Positions 48,244-59,866 of a DNA stretch of 64,000 bases are shown here, piece by piece. The position numbers and the translations under genes were made by a program. Origin of the DNA: Arthrobacter bambusae (GTDB lineage: Bacteria > Actinomycetota > Actinomycetes > Actinomycetales > Micrococcaceae); the NCBI RefSeq assembly GCF_030812595.1, contig NZ_JAUSSZ010000002.1:346264-410263 (forward strand), read 5' to 3'. A model generated the notes under the pieces. That model ran no database searches. It had not been told where the DNA came from and saw only the letters and a program-made list of their open reading frames with translations. Within the stretch, counting starts at the first letter, position 1. Each line of letters opens with the position of its first letter.

Positions 48244-49215
48244 CTATGCGTAATTCTGGATCGCCTTTCGAAGGAACCCGCCAGCCTCATCCAAAGCACT
48301 CTTCGCCTGACCCGGGTCCATGCCCGTCAGCACCACCAGGATGGCCGCCTTGACCGATCCACCCACGGAATCCAGCGCGCGAATCGCCGTCTCCGCGTCC
48401 ACTCCGGTGGCGTGCTGGATGGTCCGCTGGGACCTTGCGAGGAGTTTGTTGTTGGTGGCGCGCAGATCGACCATCAGGTTTCCATAGGTCTTCCCGAGCT
48501 TGACCATGGCGAGCGTGCTGATCATGTTGAGGACGAGTTTCTGCGCGGTGCCCGCTTTCAGCCTCGTGGAACCGGCAACGAATTCCGGGCCGACCACCAC
48601 GTCGATCGCGACATCCGCCAATTTGCTGATGGGTGAATCGTGGTTGCAGGCGAGCGATGCCGTGAATGCGCCCCGGCTCCGGGCCTCCTCAAGGGCTCCG
48701 ATCACGTAGGGCGTGCGTCCCGACGCGGAGATTCCGATGACGGCGTCCGCTTCGCCCACGCTGATGTCGTGCATGTCCCGGGCACCGGCCGTGGCATTGT
48801 CTTCGGCGTATTCCACCGGTTTCTGGATTGCCTGGTTGCCGCCCGCGATGATCCCGACGACGAGCCCCGGGGGAGTGCCGAAGGTTGGCGGGCATTCGCT
48901 CGCGTCCAATACTCCCAGCCGCCCGGCAGTTCCGGCGCCGACGTAGAGCAGCCGGCCTCCGCGGGCGAGACGTTCCACCACGGCGTCGACCACTTCGGCG
49001 ATCTGCCCGCTGGCTTGTTCGACGGCGGCCGGGACGCCGCGGTTCTGCTCGTTCATTGCGGCGACGAGCTCGGCCGTGCCCATCGTGTCCAAGTCCAGCG
49101 CGGGCGATGCAGCTTCTGTTTGCAAACCCGCGAGCTCGGATCGAAGGTCCTTGAGCCGGTCGCCATCGATGGAACCGGACGAATCAGGGGCAGACGCTTC
49201 AGGCTGTTCCGTCAC
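48244..49215 (-). CDS. murQ: N-acetylmuramic acid 6-phosphate etherase
   Basis: A 323-residue SIS-domain enzyme that cleaves MurNAc-6-phosphate to GlcNAc-6-phosphate and lactate in cell-wall recycling. Signatures: GGRLLYVGAGTAGRLGVLDA, SECPPTFGTPPGLVVGIIAG, VIGISASGRTPYVIGALEEA, and LKAGTAQKLVLNMISTLAMV. GTG 49215 is the start; the open frame to 49305 is unsupported. It overlaps the 3' end of the kinase gene by 17 bases, so kinase and etherase are co-translated. Confidence 0.93.
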   Translation of the reverse strand: MTEQPEASAPDSSGSIDGDRLKDLRSELAGLQTEAASPALDLDTMGTAELVAAMNEQNRGVPAAVEQASGQIAEVVDAVVERLARGGRLLYVGAGTAGRLGVLDASECPPTFGTPPGLVVGIIAGGNQAIQKPVEYAEDNATAGARDMHDISVGEADAVIGISASGRTPYVIGALEEARSRGAFTASLACNHDSPISKLADVAIDVVVGPEFVAGSTRLKAGTAQKLVLNMISTLAMVKLGKTYGNLMVDLRATNNKLLARSQRTIQHATGVDAETAIRALDSVGGSVKAAILVVLTGMDPGQAKSALDEAGGFLRKAIQNYA

Positions 49216-50137
49216 GGTGAATATACCTTTCCTGCAGGAGCCCGCGGCGGTTCGCTGCGAGGGCGGCCCCGTCCATGCCATCGCCGAGTGCCGCAACCAC
49301 CTCAATCCCAGCCGAAGCGAGGGCGTTGTGCAAGAGGGCGCCGAAGAACTCCGAGTTCACCACCCCGCCAAGGAGCGCCACTTGCTTCGTGTCGCCGGAG
49401 GCAAGGGCCACGGTGTTCACGAGAAGCCTGCACGCTTCGTTCACAATGCCGCGCGCGACGGCGTCTCCCGCCTGCGCTTCTTTCAGCACGGCGGGAGTGA
49501 AACGCGCCATCGCCCGGGCCGGGTTGTCGGATTCGGCAAGCCGCGCCGGTAGTTCCGCGGGCGGCCCAAGCAGCGCGTTGGCCGCGCCGAGCAACGAGGT
49601 GGCCGGTCCGCCGTCGTGCGCTCGCAGTGCGGCCTGAAGACCCTCCTGGCCGATCCAGCGGCCGCTTCCGCGATCGCCCAACAACGGTCCCCAACCATCG
49701 GCACGGTGGAGGGTCCCGGCGCCGTCGAAGCGGAAAGCAACCGCCCCCGTGCCCACAATCAGCACCGTTCCCGATGCACCGTCCAGGGCACCGAGCTGGG
49801 CCGCGGTGGCATCCGAGAGAACTGCGGCCGGGACGTTGAAACGTTCGGAAAGCAGGACGGCGAGCCGGCGGGAGTTCGCCGCGGAGGCTTCAACCCCGGC
49901 CACGGCTGCGCCGATTCCCCGCAACGGACCGTCCGGGAATGCTGCCGGAAGTCCGCCAGGCAGCATGGCCGCGGTGTCCGCCAGCAGCTCGAAGGCGAGC
50001 ATGGCGCCGCCGTCCATGCCCAGACCGGGGAAGCCCTGTTGCTCCGCCGATCCCAGCACCTCACCGCCTTGCCTGAGTTCAACCCTGCATCGGCTCTTGC
50101 CGACATCGGCCACCAAAATCAGATCTGCGGAATCCAT
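49199..50137 (-). CDS. N-acetyl amino-sugar kinase (BadF/BcrA ATPase family)
   Basis: A 312-residue ASKHA-fold kinase: phosphate loop [20 protein letters not shown], second loop [13 protein letters not shown], and [20 protein letters not shown] typical of GlcNAc/MurNAc kinases. It would phosphorylate amino sugars released from peptidoglycan, making the substrate for MurQ encoded next. The open frame runs on upstream to 52063 through the antisense of purH; that part is spurious. The real start is ATG 50137, 120 bases from the divergent purH. Confidence 0.85.
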   Translation of the reverse strand: MDSADLILVADVGKSRCRVELRQGGEVLGSAEQQGFPGLGMDGGAMLAFELLADTAAMLPGGLPAAFPDGPLRGIGAAVAGVEASAANSRRLAVLLSERFNVPAAVLSDATAAQLGALDGASGTVLIVGTGAVAFRFDGAGTLHRADGWGPLLGDRGSGRWIGQEGLQAALRAHDGGPATSLLGAANALLGPPAELPARLAESDNPARAMARFTPAVLKEAQAGDAVARGIVNEACRLLVNTVALASGDTKQVALLGGVVNSEFFGALLHNALASAGIEVVAALGDGMDGAALAANRRGLLQERYIHRDGTA

Positions 50138-50257
50138 GGCCCAACCATATGTTGCGGACGCTGCCACGTCTCGAAAAACGCAGAGGGCCCACAACACGAT
50201 AAACTCTCCCGTATCCCCAGCAACCGCGGAATCCCGCGATATAAGACGGAGACTTTT

Positions 50258-51940
50258 GTGAGCTTGACGCAGCTTGACCGTGTTCCCATCCGCCGTGCAC
50301 TGATCTCGGTTTACGACAAGACGGGGCTGGAGGAGCTCGCGAAGGGCCTGCATGCAGCAGGCGTCGCCATCGTCTCCACCGGTTCCACCGCGAAGAAGAT
50401 CGCCGCGGCCGGTGTTCCGGTCAAGGAAGTCGAAGAAGTCACCGGTTCCCCGGAGATGCTCGATGGCCGGGTCAAGACCCTGCACCCGCGCGTGCACGGC
50501 GGCATCCTGGCTGACCGCCGCGTTGCGGCCCACATGGAAACCCTGGCCAAGATGGAGATCGAACCCTTCGACCTCGTGGTGGTCAACCTCTACCCGTTCG
50601 TGGAGACCGTCCGCTCCGGCGCTGCGCAGGACGACGTCGTCGAGCAGATCGACATCGGCGGTCCCGCCATGGTGCGTTCGGCCGCCAAGAACCATGCCGC
50701 CGTCGCGATCGTAGTTGACCCGTCGTTTTATGGTTCGGTCGTCGAAGCCGCCGCTGCCGGTGGCTTCGACCTGAAGACCCGCCGCCGGCTGGCCGCGAAG
50801 GCTTTCGCGCACACCGCGGCGTACGACACGGCCGTCGCCACCTGGACCGCCAGCCAGTTCCTCGACGAAGACGGCGACGGCGTCATCGACTGGCCCGCCT
50901 ACGCCGGTCTCGCCCTCGAGCGCTCCGAGGTCCTGCGCTACGGCGAAAACCCCCACCAGCAGGCCGCCCTTTATGTTGACAAGGCCGCCCCAGCGGGCAT
51001 CGCCCAGGCCGACCAACTGCACGGCAAGGCCATGAGCTACAACAACTTCGTCGACGCCGACGCCGCGCTGCGTGCCGCGTTCGACTTCGACGAGCCCGCG
51101 GTCGCCATCATCAAGCACGCCAACCCGTGCGGTGTGGCCGTTGGTTCCGCGGATGCCGCCGACCCCATCGCCGACGCCCACGCCAAGGCCCACGCTTGCG
51201 ATCCGGTGTCCGCTTTCGGCGGCGTCATCGCGGCCAACAGCATCGTCACGGCCGGCATGGCCCGGACTGTGGCCGGGATCTTCACTGAGGTTGTCATCGC
51301 CCCGGGCTTCGAGCCGGAAGCCGTCGAGATCCTGTCCAAGAAGAAGAACATCCGCCTGCTGGCCTTGCCGGACGGTTATGGCCGCTACCCGACCGAGATC
51401 CGCCAAGTCTCGGGCGGCGTCCTCGTCCAGGAGGCCGACAAGGTGGACGCCGACGGCGACAACCCTGCCAACTGGACCCTGGCAGCCGGCGAAGCTGCCG
51501 ACGACGCCACGCTGGCCGATCTCGCGTTCGCATGGACCGCTTGCCGCGCCGCCAAGTCCAACGCGATCCTGCTCGCCAACAACGGGGCGGCAGTCGGCAT
51601 CGGCATGGGCCAGGTCAACCGCCTGGACTCGTGCAAACTTGCCGTTGAGCGCGCCAACACATTGGGCGTCCAAGTGGAGTCCGAAGGTGCTGTTGGGGGC
51701 GATGCCCCTGGCGGTGCGTCCAACGCCTCCGCCGCTAGCGCGCCCGAGCGTGCCCGCGGTGCCGTGGGCGCTTCCGACGCGTTCTTCCCGTTCGCCGACG
51801 GCCTTCAGATCCTGATCGATGCCGGTGTCCGCGCCGTCGTCCAGCCTGGTGGTTCGGTGCGCGATGAGGAAGTCATTGCTGCGGCCAACGCCGCTGGCAT
51901 CACGATGTACTTCACCGGAGCACGTCACTTCTTCCACTAG
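50258..51940 (+). CDS. purH: AICAR transformylase/IMP cyclohydrolase
   Basis: A 560-residue bifunctional enzyme for the last two steps of IMP synthesis. An N-terminal MGS-like cyclohydrolase domain (about 10-150: [40 protein letters not shown]) is followed by the C-terminal transformylase ([26 protein letters not shown] with the catalytic Lys-His, and [20 protein letters not shown]). GTG 50258 has GGAG 6 bases before it. An Ala/Gly/Ser-rich insertion (about 473-500) separates [11 protein letters not shown] from [11 protein letters not shown]. Confidence 0.95.
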   Translation: MSLTQLDRVPIRRALISVYDKTGLEELAKGLHAAGVAIVSTGSTAKKIAAAGVPVKEVEEVTGSPEMLDGRVKTLHPRVHGGILADRRVAAHMETLAKMEIEPFDLVVVNLYPFVETVRSGAAQDDVVEQIDIGGPAMVRSAAKNHAAVAIVVDPSFYGSVVEAAAAGGFDLKTRRRLAAKAFAHTAAYDTAVATWTASQFLDEDGDGVIDWPAYAGLALERSEVLRYGENPHQQAALYVDKAAPAGIAQADQLHGKAMSYNNFVDADAALRAAFDFDEPAVAIIKHANPCGVAVGSADAADPIADAHAKAHACDPVSAFGGVIAANSIVTAGMARTVAGIFTEVVIAPGFEPEAVEILSKKKNIRLLALPDGYGRYPTEIRQVSGGVLVQEADKVDADGDNPANWTLAAGEAADDATLADLAFAWTACRAAKSNAILLANNGAAVGIGMGQVNRLDSCKLAVERANTLGVQVESEGAVGGDAPGGASNASAASAPERARGAVGASDAFFPFADGLQILIDAGVRAVVQPGGSVRDEEVIAAANAAGITMYFTGARHFFH

Positions 51941-51997
51941 GTCCGGCTTTCGCGAGGTCCGGGCCCTCCGCTCGCTCGCCAGGTCCACCCGCTCCAC

Positions 51998-52107
51998 CAA
52001 AGAATGGACATGTCCTCCCTGCCCAGGAGGACATGTCCATTCTTTGTTGTCAGGACTGGGCATTTTCGGAATATGTCCAGCCCTAGGGATGTACAGGGGG
52101 CATGTCC
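51998..52107. repeat. GGACATGTCC palindromic element, copy 2
   Basis: A perfect 21-bp stem (51998-52018 with 52026-52046) contains GGACATGTCC in each arm. It is followed by GGGCATTTTCGGAATATGTCC and AGGGGGCATGTCCC-type ends, as in copy 1 (46743-46875). It probably also terminates purH. It lies between convergent purH and a protease gene. Confidence 0.78.
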
Positions 52108-52124
52108 CTGGGGAGGCGGGGAAG

Positions 52125-53147
52125 CTACGGGGCTGTGGAGGCGGTCTGGTAGGTGCCTTGGATGACCGTGCCCCAGTACGGGCCGAACATCGTGGCGGAG
52201 TTGCTGCCGTAGCCGTAGCTGTTCACCGAGTTCTGGTAACCGCCGGAGTTGGTTCCAATGAACCACGGGCCACCGGAGGAGCCACCCGTCATATTGCAGG
52301 AGATCCCTTGGGTGTTGTACTGGGGGTTGTAGGGATCGTTGGAGGCCGTGCCGGAGCAGCTCTTGAGTGATTCTCCCGTGAAGGGAGCCGCCGCGGGGTA
52401 GCCGAACGACTTGTATGCCAGTCCGCGGGCGGCGTTGAACTGGACTCCGGAGGCACCCACAACGGCTGCGAGTTTTTGTCCATTGAGGGGGTTCATGACG
52501 GCGAAGCCGGTGTCGTACTGCATCGCTCCGCTCGAGGACCACTGGCTGGTGGTGTACAGCGCCTTGGCTGTCCACTTCCCGTAGGGCGCGGCGCCGTCCT
52601 GGTAGGCAGGAACAAACGTGAAGTTGCTCGCGAATGCCCCGGGGCCTTCGTTCAGGCAGTGGCCGGCAGTGGATACCGTGCTCTCGTTAGGCGAAGTGAC
52701 GGAGTTGCCGGAACAGACATAGTTCACCCCGCCGAGGGTGAAGAACACCTTCCCGATGTGCGAAACCGCAGACTCACTGGCGTTTGCTTTGGGGTCCACG
52801 CCAGCCGACGGCGTTGCGGTGCCGGCGGCTTTCTGGCCGTCGATAGTCACTGCGCGCGCAAGCCCGGGGAACACCTGCTCAGGGGAAACCGGGAGGCGGG
52901 TGAGGCCCACCGCTCGCGTGAGCGCCTTGGTCGCCAGAACGTCGCCGGAGACGGCGTTCTTCATCCGTTCAGGAGTCCAATAGTCCGCGGTGTTGCCATC
53001 CGACGCCGACCCGCTGCTGACGCTTGACGCATCGGTGTCATTGCTTATTGGCGGAGCCGCGGTGGCCCCGCTGCCGGCGCCCAGCGTGAGCAAGGCGGCG
53101 GCAGCAAGGCTGAACAGGCTTGTGGCCAGGGCTTTGGTTCTCGTCAC
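52125..53147 (-). CDS. Secreted trypsin-like (V8-type) serine protease
   Basis: A 340-residue secreted S1-fold protease. Signal ALATSLFSLAAAALLTLGAG, cleaved near ATAA. A pro-region to about 130 contains DYWTPERMKNAVSGDVLATK. The catalytic His is in VSTAGHCLNEGPGAF, the Asp in MQYDTGFAVMNPLNG, and the Ser in NMTGGSSGGPWFIG. Cys pairs (CSGNS/GHC and CSGTA/ISC) suggest two disulfides. It is a paralogue of the gene at 53344-54336 in the same orientation, 196 bases apart. Substrate unknown. Confidence 0.9.
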   Translation of the reverse strand: MTRTKALATSLFSLAAAALLTLGAGSGATAAPPISNDTDASSVSSGSASDGNTADYWTPERMKNAVSGDVLATKALTRAVGLTRLPVSPEQVFPGLARAVTIDGQKAAGTATPSAGVDPKANASESAVSHIGKVFFTLGGVNYVCSGNSVTSPNESTVSTAGHCLNEGPGAFASNFTFVPAYQDGAAPYGKWTAKALYTTSQWSSSGAMQYDTGFAVMNPLNGQKLAAVVGASGVQFNAARGLAYKSFGYPAAAPFTGESLKSCSGTASNDPYNPQYNTQGISCNMTGGSSGGPWFIGTNSGGYQNSVNSYGYGSNSATMFGPYWGTVIQGTYQTASTAP

Positions 53148-53343
53148 AGTTGTCCTAGATATCGAGGGGAAGGCGGCCGGTTTGTGGCGGCCGCCGACTG
53201 ACGGAACCGAAACTACCCAAGCCGTGACAAGGATGTAAAGAAACTGTGAGATTTGACTTTCGTTTTGACAAGAGATGAATTCTGCCCTATTTCAGCGCTA
53301 TTTCTGCCCTATTTTTGCGCGATTTTCCGCGAGACCCGAAGGC

Positions 53344-56766
<3,423 letters not shown>

Positions 56767-56783
56767 GCGCCGCGCCCGCCTGA

Positions 56784-56836
56784 CTGGCTCGTAGTTGTTG
56801 TCGTTTCGAGAGCTAATGACAACAACTGCGAGCCAG
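56784..56836. repeat. Palindromic intergenic repeat (REP-like), copy 2
   Basis: CTGGCTCGTAGTTGTTGTC (56784-56802) pairs with GACAACAACTGCGAGCCAG (56818-56836) with one mismatch. It shares the CTCG(C/T)AGTT...GTCG core with 13003-13070. It lies between convergent icd and the broken oxidase. Confidence 0.78.
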
Positions 56837-56842
56837 CTGCAT

Positions 56843-57849
56843 TTAAGCGCGGCGAAAGCGGCGCGGCGCGTCGACCCCATCGACAAGGTCGGCGAGTACG
56901 CGGCCGATAGCCGGGGTGAACTTGAATCCGTGCCCGGAGAACCCGGCTCCGACCACAAGGGGTCCAAAACGGTCGAGAACAAAGTCTTCGTTGGCCGTGC
57001 TGGTGTAGGTGCAGCTGATGGGAACCGCCGATTCGGCGTCGACTCCCGGCAGCCATTCACGGGCGTAGCGGCGGAGGGCCTCCAGTTGAACCGGCTCGGG
57101 TTCAAACGTCCGGGCATCAGGATCGGTGACCGGTCCTACGCCATGCCACCCCGCCTTGACCCCTTCGCCCGGCGTGAGCATCCCATAGACCGGGCTGTAC
57201 CAATAGTCGTCGCGGGGATCGCCTGGGTCCGGCGCGTGGTTGAAGCTCGGCCAGAGCTGCGAACCGTCGATGGGTGTGAAGTGGGCGGGCTGCTCCTGGG
57301 TGATCACTAAACGGGGGAGTGGCACGTGCGCCCCGAGGAGCTTGCTGGTCCAGGCGCCTGCCGTGACGACGACCCGGCGTGCCGTGATCTCCAGCGAATC
57401 GGTCACGACGACGGCGCGATCGTCGATTCCGGCACGAAGAGAACATCGCTACGGAACATCATGCCCGCCCAACGCTCTGACGCCTCCTTGGCGGAGATGA
57501 AATGGCTTGCTATGCCCCGCTCCGCGTGCGCTGCGCGAACTTCCCGGAGGCGGGCAACGTTTCCGTGATTGGCCAGCCCCACAAGGTCCAACAATTGCGT
57601 TTCGGTCTCCTCGGCGAGCCCGTCCCAGAGTTTCCTGGCTTCGCTGACCAGGGCCAGGTAGTCGTCTTCCGCGTAGGCCGTGTTGAAGTTGCGCGTCGCG
57701 CCATGGGACGCGCCCATGTGGTGCCCTTCCTCGAACCGTTCCAGAAGGACCACTGATCGTCCTCTGAGCGCGAGTTGCCGCGCGGCAGCCGATCCCATTG
57801 CGCCTCCGCCGACTACGACGACGTCAACATCCATCCCAGATTCACCCAT
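56843..57849 (-). pseudogene. Broken FAD-dependent amine/sarcosine oxidase
   Basis: Two adjacent minus-strand frames form one damaged gene of the sarcosine/N-methyltryptophan oxidase family. The N-part (from ATG 57834 or 57849) has VDVVVVGGGAMGSAAARQLA and LFVPESTIAPSS, then stops at about 57403. The C-part continues in another frame from about 57406 with LEITARRVVVTAGAWTSKLL and VVGAGFSGHGFKFTPAIGRV. Intact members carry about 60 more residues between these points. So the gene has both an internal deletion and a frameshift at 57400-57415 and cannot make a working enzyme. Confidence 0.8.
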
Positions 57850-57950
57850 CCTGTCCCGCGGCCTCCCATCGAGGTCCACTGCAGCCTCCATTCTGCCGTG
57901 CACGGAGCGGCCCCTTTGAGCTGTGCCGTCGGCATGGAAGATTGGATCGG

Positions 57951-58397
57951 GTGAAATTCCTCCTTCCTTCGCAGACCTCGTCGTCGCGTGGCATCGCGTT
58001 TCTGAGGGTCGTGTTCGGCGGCCTTTTGCTGCTGCATGGGATCCAGAAACTGTTAGCCGGGCAGCCGGCCTTTGAGGCATCCATCGCCGCGATGGGTGTT
58101 CAAAAAGCCGAGCTGATGTCCTGGCTGGTCATCTGGGGTGAAACCGGACTGGGTGCACTTTTGGTGCTCGGCGCCCTGACCAGGGTGGCCGGTTTCCTGG
58201 CCGCCCTCATGTACGCGGGGATCTGGTTTGTCACCGAATCAGGCAAGCCCTTGTTGAGCGATAGTCCCGGAATCAACGCTGAGCTGCTCATCCTGTATAT
58301 CGCGTTGGCGTTGGCATTTGCTTTCGTCGGTTCCGGGGCGGTTTCGCTGGATCGGAAACTGTTTGCCGGGAAGCCGACCCGGAAGTCACGGCGCTAA
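57951..58397 (+). CDS. DoxX-family membrane protein
   Basis: A 148-residue protein with four membrane helices: FLRVVFGGLLLLHGIQKLLA, LMSWLVIWGETGLGALLVLG, VAGFLAALMYAGIWFVTESG and AELLILYIALALAFAFVGSG. The GxxxxxHGxxK motif and Glu in helix 2 are typical of DoxX proteins. The family is linked to thiol/redox stress in actinobacteria. GTG 57951 starts the homologous part. It is divergent from the broken oxidase. Confidence 0.82.
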   Translation: MKFLLPSQTSSSRGIAFLRVVFGGLLLLHGIQKLLAGQPAFEASIAAMGVQKAELMSWLVIWGETGLGALLVLGALTRVAGFLAALMYAGIWFVTESGKPLLSDSPGINAELLILYIALALAFAFVGSGAVSLDRKLFAGKPTRKSRR

Positions 58398-58439
58398 TTG
58401 TCCTAGCGCCGTGACTGTGTCCTCGCGCCGGCCTGTGTC

Positions 58440-59525
58440 CTAGCGTCGGCCGGCCTGGAGACCTGCGCGGGCCATGGCGTCCGCATAGGAGCGGCCCATT
58501 TCGATCAGCCATTCGGTCTGGCGTTCCTTGGAACCGGCGAACGCGCGCCCGTGCAGTGAACGGGCTTTGTAGACCTTCAGGCCGCGGCGCCAGATCAGCT
58601 GGTTGTCAGTCTTGAGGAGCATCTGCGCCAAGCGGTTGGCTTCAGTTCCGTGGGCGACGATTGCGGACGCGCGCGGAACGAGTTTGAGGAAACTGATCAG
58701 CGGCTTGAGGCCTGCGGTGACCTGCTCGGGAGTCAGTTTTCCGTACGCCTCGCCCGGAGTGAACCAAGGGTGGGTGTTCCACGGCATCATCCATTCCGGG
58801 CGCAGGCCGAGCTGGAACTGCAGGCCCAGGAGGCGGGTGGCGGCGGTGTCTTCGCCTGCCCAGACAACGCCGCGCGGGGAGGGCTCGCTGGTGTTGGAGA
58901 ACAGAGTGACAATCCGGCAGTCTTCGACCGAGTGCATCGGATCCACGTATGGAACCTCAAAACCGGGGCGGAGCTTGCGGAGGAACTCCACATGCTCGTT
59001 GACCGGAGCGATGTGCGGGGCGAAGAAAGGGCTGTCCGGAACCACGGGAACCTTGGCTTCTTCCGCAGGTGCCTCGCCGGAGTTTGCCCCTTCGAGGCCG
59101 GTCCTTTCGACGATAGTCACAGACGGCTTCGGTTCGGCGATGGCTTCGACGGCGGCTGGTTCGACGGCTGCTTCGACGGCGGCCATGGCGCTGACGGGAG
59201 CCGCTACAGGTTCCACCTTGCGGGTAATAACCGGGCTCGCCTTGGGCATCGATTTGGACGAAGCCACCTTCGGCGCGGTCGTCTTTACAGCCGCCTTCGG
59301 AGCGGCCTTCTTGGCCGGGGCCTTCTTTTCGGCCTTCGGCGCGTCTAGCTCATCCTCGTCATCGAACAAGCCATCGAAGAGTTTGTCGAGCTCGTCGTAG
59401 CCGCTGCCGTAGTCATCGTCGAGCTCGGGGCCGCGCCCGAAACCTTCTTCGTACCGCGAGTCCAGTTCGCTGCGGTAGTCCTCGTCGTAGACGTCGAAAT
59501 AGTCCGGTTCGGCCAATGCGGTCAT
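58440..59525 (-). CDS. Uracil-DNA-glycosylase-like protein with disordered N-terminus
   Basis: A 361-residue protein. Residues 1-60 are very acidic (YDELDKLFDGLFDDEDELDA). Residues 61-165 are Ala/Lys/Pro-rich and probably disordered. The C-terminal part (about 180-355) resembles the uracil-DNA glycosylase fold: VDPMHSVEDCRIVTLFSNTS, GLRPEWMMPWNTHPWFTP and ARSLHGRAFAGSKERQTEWL. The MPWNxxPW element and the late His fit, but the usual water-activating motif is not clear, so activity is uncertain. ATG 59525 is preferred over the open extension to 59714. Confidence 0.6.
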   Translation of the reverse strand: MTALAEPDYFDVYDEDYRSELDSRYEEGFGRGPELDDDYGSGYDELDKLFDGLFDDEDELDAPKAEKKAPAKKAAPKAAVKTTAPKVASSKSMPKASPVITRKVEPVAAPVSAMAAVEAAVEPAAVEAIAEPKPSVTIVERTGLEGANSGEAPAEEAKVPVVPDSPFFAPHIAPVNEHVEFLRKLRPGFEVPYVDPMHSVEDCRIVTLFSNTSEPSPRGVVWAGEDTAATRLLGLQFQLGLRPEWMMPWNTHPWFTPGEAYGKLTPEQVTAGLKPLISFLKLVPRASAIVAHGTEANRLAQMLLKTDNQLIWRRGLKVYKARSLHGRAFAGSKERQTEWLIEMGRSYADAMARAGLQAGRR

Positions 59526-59866
59526 GAGAGCAGGGATCTCCTGGGGTCGGGCAGGGGCCGGTATCGGGCGCGGCGGTGCGCGTCCGTTTCCGGGCCAGTT
59601 GATGGGGAGGCTCTCCGGGGGACCGGTTGAGCCTTTAGATCTTAGCAAGCCGCAGGGCGCTCTGGTGTTCTTCCGCCGTTCATCTGACACGGTATGTCGC
59701 TCAGCACCGGGCATGAAGGAATAGCGATGCGTCGAAAATCACCCGGATGCGGTCCAAATCCATTTCCATTGATGACACGCATGAGCTCCTCCGCGGGGCT
59801 GTTTGCCCCGCGGAGGAGCCGGGAACGGGCTGCTGTCCAATGCGGTGGAGCAGTCCGAGCCAGTGA
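59526..59866. other. Intergenic region, terminator only
   Basis: This 341-base gap holds the upstream side of the 58440-59525 gene and the strong hairpin at 59785-59819. No other gene is supported. Confidence 0.5.
59785..59819. terminator. Perfect 14-bp GC-rich hairpin
   Basis: GCTCCTCCGCGGGG (59785-59798), loop CTGTTTG, CCCCGCGGAGGAGC (59806-59819). It is 3' of the minus-strand surface-protein gene and probably its terminator. Confidence 0.78.

Noticed and set aside
49199..51940. Riboswitch or attenuator before purH or purN
   Set aside because: The purH leader is only about 120 bases and shows no recognisable purine or ZTP-type structure by eye.
50138..52063. Long upstream extension of the amino-sugar kinase frame (apparent 954-residue protein)
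   Set aside because: It is the antisense of purH. The recognisable kinase starts at ATG 50137, and the extra part has no domain logic.
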